From: CAKSHC01 sp045631845
GTDB lineage: Bacteria > Bacillota > Clostridia > Oscillospirales > UMGS1783
Direction of reading: 5' to 3'
DNA: 12,878 bases
NCBI GenBank assembly: GCA_045631845.1
Contig: JAZQVM010000075.1
Span: 1-12,878 of the forward strand
The translations under genes and the position numbers were made by a program. The notes beneath the pieces are model-generated. The model was not told where the DNA came from. It ran no database searches and saw only the letters and a program-made list of their open reading frames with translations. The number at the start of each line of letters is the position of its first letter. The stretch's first letter is position 1. Positions 7,423-12,878 of this stretch are shown here, piece by piece.

Positions 7423-7640
7423 TCAATCCTTAAATTTATTTTTATCTTTAATGCTTTTATTGTGCTTTTCTATCAAAATATCGTCAATAAACGCTTTGAC
7501 ATTGGTGAATGCCACTGCACCCATCCACAATGTCATCGGAATTATCATAATAAGATATTTAGGTTGAAAATCTTGGCAAATATAAACATCTATACCAATT
7601 ACAAAATAAACAAAATACAACTTATTATGGCTTTAAACAT
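7423..7640 (-). pseudogene. Frameshifted small membrane protein gene
   Basis: ATG 7640 with GAGGA 6 bases upstream opens MFKAIISCILFIL, then meets TAA. The next frame continues from that point as VIGIDVYICQDFQ and runs to a stop at 7423, with a second hydrophobic segment (around YLIMIIPMTLWMGAVAF) and a charged tail (KHNKSIKDKNKFKD). Joining the frames gives about 72 residues with two membrane segments. A single-base indel in the T-rich tract near 7600 explains the break; a sequencing error is also possible. Alternatively a TTG at 7620 starts a 65-residue protein, but no ribosome site supports it. It sits directly behind a good promoter and 67 bases ahead of the 253-residue DUF5677-like gene, so it was probably its operon partner. 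Confidence 0.5.
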
Positions 7641-7668
7641 GTTTTTTCCTCGCAATACATTTTTATTT

Positions 7669-7697
7669 ATTATATCAGAAACATAGTTATTTTGCAA
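7669..7697 (-). promoter_or_regulatory. Extended -10 promoter of the copy A unit
   Basis: On the minus strand TTGCAA (7697-7692), 17 bases, then TATAAT (7674-7669) with TG one base before the -10. It lies just past the terminator of the neighbouring unit and would transcribe the small membrane ORF and the 253-residue gene. Confidence 0.65.
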
Positions 7698-7705
7698 TAC
7701 TATAG

Positions 7706-7735
7706 AAAATCTCCCTGCCGATTTTTCAGCAGGGA
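7706..7735 (-). terminator. Terminator after second repeat unit
   Basis: TCCCTGC (7735-7729) and GCAGGGA (7718-7712) form a 7-base-pair stem with a 10-base loop, followed on the minus strand by GATTTTC. It is in the same position relative to the 82-base repeat as the 6437-6462 terminator, although its stem sequence differs. Confidence 0.6.
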
Positions 7736-7736
7736 A

Positions 7737-7818
7737 ATAGTTTTACTTTATAAATCTAATTACTTAGATTCTTTGATTGCAGCCTGTGCTGCTATCAGCA
7801 AAAGAGGGAAATTATTTA
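7737..7818 (-). repeat. 82-base direct repeat copy 2, coding tail of a lost gene
   Basis: The second copy encodes NNFPLLLIAAQAAIKESK and TAA on the minus strand, 93% identical to 6466-6547. Its left edge coincides with the 3' end of the 267-residue DUF5677-like gene, whose stop codon (7814-7812) lies inside the repeat. The cargo gene therefore appears to have been joined directly to the pre-existing tail. Confidence 0.75.
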
Positions 7819-8615
7819 AAAACACTTTCAAAGTTTCTGCATATTAAATTATACTGATTATTTAAGTCGTCGTCATTGAAATGCTCACTTATTAGTGATG
7901 GAATTGGAATAATGGCTATACTAATTAACCTGCGCAAATCATATTTAAAATCGCCTAACTGTATTCCTGCATCAAAAGTAATCCCCGAAGATGATGCACT
8001 GAAATTTTTAGCCAATGCACTTGCTGATATGTGCGTATTGCCGCAGTAAGTTCTGTATAGTAAATACTCTACCTCAAAACCATTTTTCTGTGCTAAATCC
8101 TTTACGCTTTTCTTCTTTTTAGCGTTATTTTTTGCCAACAAATCATAGGTTTCTTGTATTTCTTGTATTTTTTCTGGTGGAATTAAATCCAGCCTATTGA
8201 ATTCTTTGGCGTTTTTTACAGTTCGACGGGTTTCATCAATCTCGTCAAATATAATTTCTTGTATGTGTTCTTTGTTTTTAATCGTTTCAACAATATTCAA
8301 TGACAATTCCAAAATACTTCTAATGATAATGTTTGCAGATGAGGGAATTCCTCTTTCAAATAACAACACAGCACTTTGAAACAACTTGTTTAGTTCAATT
8401 ATAGAAGAAAGCAAAAATATATCTTGTTCAGAGGCATTTTTGCCAACAAACTTATCTTTTAAGGAGTTGAACAATTGTATTAAGTTGATAACTACTTTAT
8501 ATTCTTCTTTGTGCTCTTCTCGAAACTTTGGGAGGCATTCATTTATTTTAAAATCGAGAAACCCTTCAACCAAAGCATCGTTTATATCTGTTTTGTTGTT
8601 TGCCTTACAATCCAT
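7812..8615 (-). CDS. DUF5677-like protein, copy B
   Basis: A 267-residue helical soluble protein. Residues 93-112 (SANIIIRSILELSLNIVETI) and the segment LAQKNGFEVEYLLYRTYCGNTHIS (174-197) fit DUF5677, whose function is not established. Arg188 and His195 form an R-x6-H pattern within the R-x4-6-H range of HEPN ribonucleases, so an RNase-type role is conceivable. A charged stretch (161-170, KKKK core) lies between the halves. ATG 8615 has GGAGAG 7 bases upstream, and the gene has its own promoter (8643-8671). The stop overlaps the 82-base repeat, suggesting recombination at that end. It is adjacent to the recombinase genes and low in G+C, so it is probably cargo. Its diverged homologue is 450 bases downstream. 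Confidence 0.75.
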   Translation of the reverse strand: MDCKANNKTDINDALVEGFLDFKINECLPKFREEHKEEYKVVINLIQLFNSLKDKFVGKNASEQDIFLLSSIIELNKLFQSAVLLFERGIPSSANIIIRSILELSLNIVETIKNKEHIQEIIFDEIDETRRTVKNAKEFNRLDLIPPEKIQEIQETYDLLAKNNAKKKKSVKDLAQKNGFEVEYLLYRTYCGNTHISASALAKNFSASSSGITFDAGIQLGDFKYDLRRLISIAIIPIPSLISEHFNDDDLNNQYNLICRNFESVFK

Positions 8616-8642
8616 AAACTAACTCTCCAATTGTTTTTTATT

Positions 8643-8671
8643 ATTATAGCATATTTTTTCAATTGGCTCAA
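8643..8671 (-). promoter_or_regulatory. Promoter of the copy B gene
   Basis: TTGAGC (8671-8666), 17 bases, TATAAT (8648-8643) on the minus strand. The start is near 8636, about 20 bases before the ATG. Confidence 0.75.
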
Positions 8672-8692
8672 TACAACACTTAATCATAAACA

Positions 8693-8731
8693 ATATGCAC
8701 CACCAAAGTGCTTAACTTATGGGGTGCATAT
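8693..8731. repeat. 39-base imperfect palindrome next to the recombinase gene
   Basis: Arms ATATGCACC (8693-8701) and GGTGCATAT (8723-8731) continue inward through CCA/TGG and AAGT/ACTT with two single-A bulges (8702, 8719), leaving a 5-base loop. It lies 41 bases past the stop of the large recombinase. After the stem the minus strand has only TTGTTTATG, a poor U tract. It may be a weak terminator of the recombinase operon or a recombinase binding/attachment site. Confidence 0.5.
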
Positions 8732-8772
8732 CATTTTAAAAAGCAAATTATTATGATACTTGATATTATGTC

Positions 8773-10629
8773 TTATACATACACATTCACCTTCGTGTCT
8801 TCATATTTGTGGATGCGGTGCTTGGTTGATTGCGAATACAGATATTTCTTGGCATAGTCAATGTCCAATGTGGCAGAAGCGACCAAATCATATTCGCTCT
8901 TTGATAATTTCTTATATTTCTTCTTGGTTTTGCTGTCTTCAAGAAACGCAAAGGAAGCGGAGACCTTTGCGGTCCCGCTTCTTTTGCCCTCAACCTTACA
9001 GGTGTATGCAACCGTAGGGTCAAAGCGAAGATACCAGGCAAAGCAGTCTTCGGAGACAACAATTCGGTCAACGAATGCCTCTACGACTTTCTCTGGAATA
9101 TCTTCTATGTTCTCAAAGTCAACCAGTTGCTCCATCGCATATTCAAGCAACTTGATTCTCTCGCCGAAATTAACCTCTTCCACAGGTTCGGTTTCTGCTT
9201 CAAGTTCAGCAATGTACTGTTTCAACTCTTTGATTTTAGGTTCCAACTCTGCCGTGTACTCAAAGAATTGCTCGCTGCTTATTTCATCCCTTGCTCTCAT
9301 ACTGGCATAACCTTTAAACTCTTTTTCAAGTTTGGCAAGTTCTTTTCGTCTGTTAGCGATAATCTGGGTATTGTCTCGCACCGGTTTATCGGCGAGGTGC
9401 TTTTGCAAGAGACGGTTAGCAGTAGCGAGAATTTCGTCAACATCGGTGATGAAGTGGGTGAACACATACTTCGCCATCATTTTGAGTTTCCACTCTGGAA
9501 CAACAGGAGACCTACAAGTATCGTCAATAGGAAGCCCCTTGTTCAATCGTGTCTGGACTGTTCCCGAACGAACAGAACTATAACACTGGTAACTATACAC
9601 CGTATTAGACTTACCCTGATGGCTCCAACGGCGACGATTGAAAGAATGACTGCAGATGCAAACAAGCAGTTTAGACCAGACATCTTTTTTCTGCTTTTGG
9701 CCACTTCGTGGACCAGTCTGCACTCCTGGCAACTGTTTGAGGTGACTTGCCATTATCTCCTGAACCTTATTGAACTCTTCTACGGTTACAATAGGTTCGT
9801 GCGGACCTTGGATGACAACTCTGTCCTTCTCGCCATAGTTGTTCTTCCGCTTTTGGGTCTTGTAACCATCGCTATACTGTTGACCGTAATCAAGGAGACC
9901 GCAGTAGAACTTCCTTTTGAGAGTTTTAGAGATTGCCGAAGCATACCAGTTGCTTTTACCCTCGGCAGTTTTCCGTCCTGCCTGTTCCAGCATAAACTGA
10001 ATTTTGCGAACACCATACCCTTGCAGATACCAGTCAAAAATCATACGAACAGTTTCTGCCTGCTCTGGATTAATGACAAACTCTGGAACAAACACCTTGG
10101 GAGAAACTTCGCGCTTGATGCGGTCATACCCAAGGATGTTTCCATTACCATAGAGAACACCTTTCTGCCGTGCCATATTAATGCCGTACTTAACTCGCTG
10201 ACTGATTTTGCGACTTTCGTCCTGTGCAAGACCCGCCATTAATGTTAAGCGAAATTCACCGTCAGGGTCATCTGTTCGGATGCCGTCTCCAATGAAGTGA
10301 ACCACAACACCAAATTTTTTGAGTTTGTCAACATACTCAATGGTATCGCTGGTATTACGAGCAAAACGAGATACCTCTCTGGTGATAATTAGTTGGAACT
10401 TGCCTTTTTCGGCATCCTGTATCATTCGCATAAATTCTGGTCGTTTCTTTGCGGAAGTGCCAGTAATGCCTTTGTCAATATATTGCCCCACCTCAATATA
10501 ATTTGGGTGCTGGGCAATATAATTGGTATACCACTCCAACTGATTGTCCAAAGCGAGCACCTGTGCTTCGTGCTCCGTGGAGACACGAGCATATACCGCT
10601 ACACGAATAGGGGTGCTATTATTCATCAT
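8773..10629 (-). CDS. Large serine recombinase, apparently active
   Basis: A 618-residue site-specific recombinase. The N-terminal resolvase domain (about 9-155) has YARVSTEHEAQ with catalytic Ser17, SRFARN and the helix DDPDGEFRLTLMAGLAQDESRK. The Recombinase domain follows (about 180-300). A zinc-ribbon-like region has Cys residues in LVCICSHSFNRRRW, YQCY and DDTCRSP. A long coiled coil (roughly 415-480, NRRKELAKLEKEF onward) precedes a C-terminal domain. Such enzymes integrate and excise transposons or ICEs by cutting both strands at attachment sites through a phosphoserine link. The start is ATG 10629, 8 bases after GGAGG, and its ATG overlaps the TGA of the upstream recombinase as ATGA, so translation is coupled. 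The likely attachment site is nearby but not proven. Confidence 0.93.
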   Translation of the reverse strand: MMNNSTPIRVAVYARVSTEHEAQVLALDNQLEWYTNYIAQHPNYIEVGQYIDKGITGTSAKKRPEFMRMIQDAEKGKFQLIITREVSRFARNTSDTIEYVDKLKKFGVVVHFIGDGIRTDDPDGEFRLTLMAGLAQDESRKISQRVKYGINMARQKGVLYGNGNILGYDRIKREVSPKVFVPEFVINPEQAETVRMIFDWYLQGYGVRKIQFMLEQAGRKTAEGKSNWYASAISKTLKRKFYCGLLDYGQQYSDGYKTQKRKNNYGEKDRVVIQGPHEPIVTVEEFNKVQEIMASHLKQLPGVQTGPRSGQKQKKDVWSKLLVCICSHSFNRRRWSHQGKSNTVYSYQCYSSVRSGTVQTRLNKGLPIDDTCRSPVVPEWKLKMMAKYVFTHFITDVDEILATANRLLQKHLADKPVRDNTQIIANRRKELAKLEKEFKGYASMRARDEISSEQFFEYTAELEPKIKELKQYIAELEAETEPVEEVNFGERIKLLEYAMEQLVDFENIEDIPEKVVEAFVDRIVVSEDCFAWYLRFDPTVAYTCKVEGKRSGTAKVSASFAFLEDSKTKKKYKKLSKSEYDLVASATLDIDYAKKYLYSQSTKHRIHKYEDTKVNVYV

Positions 10630-11438
10630 TTGCAAGCCCTCCTTTCGCGCATCATCTGATTTGCTTTGACGAAAGTCTCTTCGCTCACAATAGGTTCGTG
10701 AGTGCCATCAACAATCTCGTTGGAGCGAGGGTAACAAATCTTCCCGTAGTACACAGGATTTTTGAGGATGCGAGCAACAGTAGTCTGCTGCCAAGCAGAC
10801 TTACCAGTAGCAGTACGTTTGCCGTGCTCTTTGAGAGCATCACAGATTTTACCCACACCGTACCCTGCAATGCAAAGGTCAAAAATCATACGCACAGTTT
10901 CCGCTTGGTCAGAGTTGATGACATAATTGCCATCAACCTTATCATAGCCGAGCACATTGCCTGTGCCAAAAACCGTACCCTTTGCACGAGAGAATTCGTG
11001 ACCGCGCTTAATTCTTTCAGACTGTTTGCGACTTTCGTCCTGTTCCAGTGCCGCCATTAATGTTAAGCGGAATTCGCCGTCGGGGTCATCAGTGCGAATG
11101 TTGTCGCTAATGAAAAAGACGGTAACCCCCATTTTTTCAAGGTCTTTTGTACGATATAAGACATCTGATAGGTTTCTGGAAAAGTCGTGCAATTCGTACA
11201 CCAAGATTTCGTCAAACAGACCATTCTTGGCATCGTGTATCATTTGCTGGAACCCGCTACGGTCGGTGACGGTTCTACCAGACTTGTTCAAGTCGGTGTA
11301 TTTGGCAACAACGGTGCGGTTGGGGGTGTGCTCGGCATATGCCGAGCACATCTCCACCTTGCGGTCAAGGTACAACTGGTCTGCATTCGCAGTACGGGCA
11401 TAGATTGCCACACGTGTGGTCTTTTCAGTGGTATTCAT
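10626..11438 (-). CDS. Truncated serine recombinase lacking the catalytic serine
   Basis: A 270-residue relative of the following enzyme. It keeps the resolvase fold (YELHDFSRNLSD, DDPDGEFRLTLMAALEQDESRK) and the Recombinase domain (VLGYDKVDG to the HEPIVSEETF tail), but stops before the zinc ribbon and coiled coil. At the nucleophile position it reads YARTANADQ, so Ala17 replaces the Ser of YARVST. It is therefore predicted not to cleave DNA. It may be a regulatory or structural partner in a mixed complex, a directionality factor, or a degenerate copy. The open frame lacks internal stops, and translation signals are intact at both ends. ATG 11438 has AAAGGAG 8 bases upstream (an in-frame start 36 bases earlier lacks one), and its stop overlaps the next start. 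Confidence 0.88.
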   Translation of the reverse strand: MNTTEKTTRVAIYARTANADQLYLDRKVEMCSAYAEHTPNRTVVAKYTDLNKSGRTVTDRSGFQQMIHDAKNGLFDEILVYELHDFSRNLSDVLYRTKDLEKMGVTVFFISDNIRTDDPDGEFRLTLMAALEQDESRKQSERIKRGHEFSRAKGTVFGTGNVLGYDKVDGNYVINSDQAETVRMIFDLCIAGYGVGKICDALKEHGKRTATGKSAWQQTTVARILKNPVYYGKICYPRSNEIVDGTHEPIVSEETFVKANQMMRERRACK

Positions 11439-11457
11439 AGTAAAATCTCCTTTCGTT

Positions 11458-11670
11458 TTAACCAGCATAAGCAAACTGGGTGATATCTACGATGTTGGCA
11501 TTCTCTTTGAGAATGTTCGCGTAGATATGTTCCTTGATTGCTCCGTCACGATAGAGTTGTTCTATCAATTTGAGAGCAGCGAATGTGATGTACTCTTTTT
11601 TGCTTTTGCTGGGTGTGCTACCGACGGCAGCAACATTAGTTGTTTCAGTAGAAACAGAAGTGTGTGTCAT
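11458..11670 (-). CDS. SHOCT-like small protein of the recombinase operon
   Basis: A 70-residue protein with a Ser/Thr-rich N-terminus (1-24) and a short helical C-terminal part, FAALKLIEQLYRDGAIKEHI onward. Its helix, D-G turn and helix pattern resembles the SHOCT domain, a small module found at protein ends and in mobile-element operons. ATG 11670 has AGGAGG 8 bases upstream. The gene ends 19 bases before the start of the truncated recombinase, so it is the first structural gene of a three-gene operon. It may be a DNA-binding or accessory factor for recombination, for example controlling direction, but no direct evidence is visible. The family assignment rests on pattern only. Confidence 0.7.
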   Translation of the reverse strand: MTHTSVSTETTNVAAVGSTPSKSKKEYITFAALKLIEQLYRDGAIKEHIYANILKENANIVDITQFAYAG

Positions 11671-11820
11671 AGTTATGACCTCCTTTGAAGTATTGTTTTA
11701 CTTCCTATGGAAGACATAACCCCCCAACCTACTTTCGCAGGTCTTAAAATAGTGGGAATTATGTATTCTGCTTCGTGGTACGAAAGGAAACCTCAAAGCA
11801 GATACAAGTATATTGGCAAC

Positions 11821-11865
11821 AAAAAAACCGTGCCGATGGAAGATGAAGGTTCCACTGGTACGGTT
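11821..11865 (-). terminator. Leader terminator (attenuator) with U tract
   Basis: On the minus strand AACCGTACC (11865-11857) pairs with GGCACGGTT (11834-11826) apart from one A-C mismatch. An inner GGAA/TTCC stem adds to it, and seven U follow directly (11827-11821). It lies between the promoter and the first gene of the operon, so it would stop most transcripts unless prevented from folding. Confidence 0.6.
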
Positions 11866-11893
11866 GTACAAACATATTGCGATATGCCGTTTA

Positions 11894-11917
11894 CTACATA
11901 CTCAAAAATGGTTTCAT
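11894..11917 (-). CDS. Leader peptide MKPFLSM
   Basis: ATG 11917 with GAGGA 7 bases upstream opens a 7-codon frame, MKPFLSM, ended by TAG at 11896-11894 and followed at once by an in-frame TAA. It lies about 70 bases into the transcript and 30 bases before the terminator stem. Bases GGAAGATG at its ribosome site (11927-11920) are exactly complementary to CATCTTCC (11845-11838) in the terminator loop, so translation and folding could influence each other. No conservation check was possible. Confidence 0.5.
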   Translation of the reverse strand: MKPFLSM

Positions 11918-11990
11918 AGCATCTTCCTCAAAATGATTTAGTCTTGGCTGAACCTCTGTGTGAAGGGTGTCAGCCGTTGACTGTGGGTGT

Positions 11991-12019
11991 ATTATACAGC
12001 GGTCTTTTTTATGTGTCAA
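11991..12019 (-). promoter_or_regulatory. Perfect consensus promoter of the recombinase operon
   Basis: TTGACA (12019-12014), 17 bases, TATAAT (11996-11991) on the minus strand: both hexamers match consensus exactly. The start is expected near 11985. Such a strong promoter makes the downstream attenuator meaningful as the control point. Confidence 0.88.
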
Positions 12020-12392
12020 TACCCCCTAAACACCCCCATTTTTGAAACTTTTCGGGCACTTTCAAAAAACGACTTTTGTAATTCAGGCGGATTTTTTCGG
12101 TTGTGATTTTGCTTTCCAGAAGTTCTTGGAAATTTTTTTGAGGGGTCCATTTTTGGACTTTCCGAAAAAGGGTATCTTTTGGTCTCCACAAATTTTTAAA
12201 AAAATTTTTTAGAGGCATTTTTGCCGATTTTTTGCTCGCTTCTGAAACTTTCTAAAAATAGATACCAAATCATTTTTCAGCCGCCCCTGCATATGCAGAT
12301 TAAGAAATTTTCCAGCACTTTTGGTGATTTCTAATAATCAAACTATTTTTTCGCCTGATGGATGGCAGGGTGGGTTGGAACAACCATAAAAC
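12020..12392. other. A/T-rich stretch with no supported gene
   Basis: This region is dominated by T runs on the plus strand (purine-rich on the minus strand). A 69-codon minus-strand frame (12009-12218) has no ribosome site and runs into the -35 box of the recombinase promoter, so it is not called. A perfect 12-base palindrome CTGCATATGCAG lies at 12287-12298 and may be a protein-binding site. Nothing else was found. Confidence 0.5.
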
Positions 12393-12430
12393 AAAAAACA
12401 TCCGTCTGCATGGGAGCAGGCGGATGTTTT
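12393..12430 (-). terminator. Strong intrinsic terminator
   Basis: AAAACATCCGTCTGC (12395-12409) and GCAGGCGGATGTTTT (12416-12430) form a 15-base-pair stem with one wobble and a 6-base loop. On the minus strand the U tract is TTTTTTG then TTTTA; on the plus strand it is TTTTCG. It should act on both strands, better leftward. No protein gene leads into it from the right, which points to a non-coding transcript. Confidence 0.8.
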
Positions 12431-12678
12431 CGTTACTCCATCAAGACGACGGTGTGCTAACGTCTTGGTTGGTAACTATACCATTTATTTTTATCTTTGT
12501 TTTATATATTAAGGAAAAATGGAAAAAACATAATTGTATTGCTACATACAACTGGATAAATTTATAGAAATAACCGCTATGTTGGTGTTCCATAAGGTAA
12601 TTTATTTTTCACATGTCTATTTTGAATTTTTTTAAAATACATATTTATCTTAATTGGTGGAATTCGCTGCACACCGTT
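12393..12678 (-). ncRNA. Candidate non-coding RNA with complementary ends
   Basis: A minus-strand promoter-like pair (TTGAAA 12713-12708, 17 bases, TACTAT 12690-12685) predicts a start near 12678. The RNA would begin with ACGGTGTGC (12677-12669), which is exactly complementary to GCACACCGT (12457-12449) just before the strong terminator. The latter lies in the loop of a second hairpin (CAAGACG 12467-12461 with CGTCTTG 12448-12442). A TTGTAT/ATACAA hairpin lies in between. No open frame with a ribosome site is visible. Its family is unknown, and the promoter is only moderately good. Confidence 0.4.
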
Positions 12679-12684
12679 AAGTTA

Positions 12685-12713
12685 ATAGTATATAGTTTCT
12701 CTTTTTATTTCAA
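12685..12713 (-). promoter_or_regulatory. Possible promoter of the candidate RNA
   Basis: TTGAAA (12713-12708) and TACTAT (12690-12685) are spaced by 17 bases. The -10 is non-consensus and the region is A/T-rich, so chance is possible. The support is that transcription from it would start where the long-range complementary segment begins. Confidence 0.35.
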
Positions 12714-12724
12714 GTATTTTGACA

Positions 12725-12850
12725 ACGACGAATAGACAATGTTCGTCGTCACTCTTAAAAAAGTTGATTGAAGAGTGGGACTATGCATTGTCTCGGTTAA
12801 TGATATATGAACTTTTCTTATGTTTTTCTGCCCGCAAAAAACGAAAAGTT
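12725..12850. other. Cluster of inverted repeats with pseudoknot pattern
   Basis: ACGACGAA (12725-12732) pairs with TTCGTCGT (12742-12749). CACTCTT (12750-12756) pairs with AAGAGTG (12771-12777). The loop of the first hairpin holds AGACAATG (12734-12741), which is exactly complementary to CATTGTCT (12786-12793) beyond the second hairpin, so a pseudoknot can form. A further pair AACTTTTC/GAAAAGTT (12810-12817, 12843-12850) follows. The strand is undetermined, and no open frame with a ribosome site was found here. Confidence 0.45.
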
Positions 12851-12878
12851 GTTTTATGTTATAAGGTCACGAACTATC

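Larger units (their letters stand above)
11671..11985 (-). promoter_or_regulatory. Structured 5' leader of the recombinase operon
   Basis: About 315 untranslated bases separate the promoter from the first gene. In transcription order they hold a 5' hairpin (GGCTGA-C-ACC at 11975-11966 with GGTTCAGCC at 11954-11946), a 7-codon leader peptide (11917-11894), a terminator hairpin with U tract (11865-11821), a further stem (TCTGCTTTG at 11804-11796 with CGAAGCAGA at 11775-11767), a GAAA-capped stem (ACCTGC/GTAGGT, about 11742-11727) and the palindrome CTTCCTATGGAAG (11701-11713). The arrangement resembles transcription attenuators that sense ribosome stalling. Confidence 0.6.

Noticed and set aside
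7402..7686. 94-codon plus-strand open frame
   Set aside because: Overlaps the opposite-strand small membrane gene, which has the promoter and ribosome site; the A+T-rich sequence makes chance frames likely.
9127..10242. 371-codon plus-strand open frame
   Set aside because: Antisense to the large serine recombinase; no ribosome site, domain or promoter seen.
12009..12218. 69-codon minus-strand Lys-rich frame
   Set aside because: No ribosome site, low-complexity sequence, and its 3' end overlaps the recombinase operon promoter.
12358..12567. 69-codon plus-strand frame
   Set aside because: Contains both arms of a strong intrinsic terminator and lacks a ribosome site.
12652..12680. GGTGGAATTCGC, similar to the T-box core
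   Set aside because: The match to the GGTGGNACCGCG core is incomplete and no T-box terminator or downstream amino-acid gene follows on the plus strand.
1..12878. CRISPR arrays, tRNA or rRNA genes, IS elements with DDE transposases
   Set aside because: No spaced short repeats, tRNA cloverleaf patterns, rRNA-like sequence or DDE transposase motifs were noticed on reading both strands.

Overview
The window looks like a chromosomal segment of a Gram-positive Clostridia-type bacterium (Bacillota), interrupted by an accessory/mobile region. Support comes from strong AGGAGG-type ribosome binding sites, consensus sigma-A promoters, a class B sortase, lipoprotein signal peptides, a TipAS-type domain and clostridial-style large serine recombinases. 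The left part (about 0.9-6.2 kb) is visibly richer in G+C than the A+T-rich stretches at 6.25-8.75 kb and 12.0-12.9 kb. Species cannot be set from sequence alone.

Left part, 1-6372. On the minus strand are the first codons of a gene leaving the window, an unknown lipoprotein (83-529) and a short promoter-to-terminator unit (605-784) that looks like a small RNA or micro-ORF. Divergent from this is a large plus-strand ABC transporter (884-3532) with ATPase and FtsX/MacB-like permease in one chain. It ends at a bidirectional terminator shared with a convergent minus-strand cluster: a TipAS-like drug-binding domain protein, a 78-residue membrane protein, a secreted tyrosine-phosphatase-like lipoprotein and a class B sortase. 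The TipAS gene is the surviving end of a MerR regulator. Its DNA-binding domain is deleted and its linker frameshifted, but the MerR-style promoter (19-base spacer) and an internal ribosome binding site remain.

Accessory part, 6437-8731. Two minus-strand units each hold a promoter, a diverged DUF5677-like protein, an 82-base direct repeat (93% identical) and a terminator. The repeat appears to be the coding tail of a lost gene. A frameshifted small membrane-protein gene precedes the second DUF5677-like gene.

Recombinase part, 8773-12019. One operon carries a SHOCT-like 70-residue protein, a truncated serine recombinase with Ala at the catalytic Ser position, and a full-length serine recombinase joined to it by an ATGA overlap. 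Transcription starts at a consensus TTGACA-17-TATAAT promoter and passes through a ~315-base structured leader with a 7-codon leader peptide and an intrinsic terminator, which suggests attenuation.

Right end, 12020-12878. No convincing protein gene is visible. There is a promoter/terminator-bounded candidate RNA (about 12393-12678, minus strand) whose two ends are complementary, and next to it a pseudoknot-like arrangement at 12725-12793.

The likely overall picture is a serine-recombinase element carrying exchangeable, possibly defensive, cargo. The element ends could not be located.
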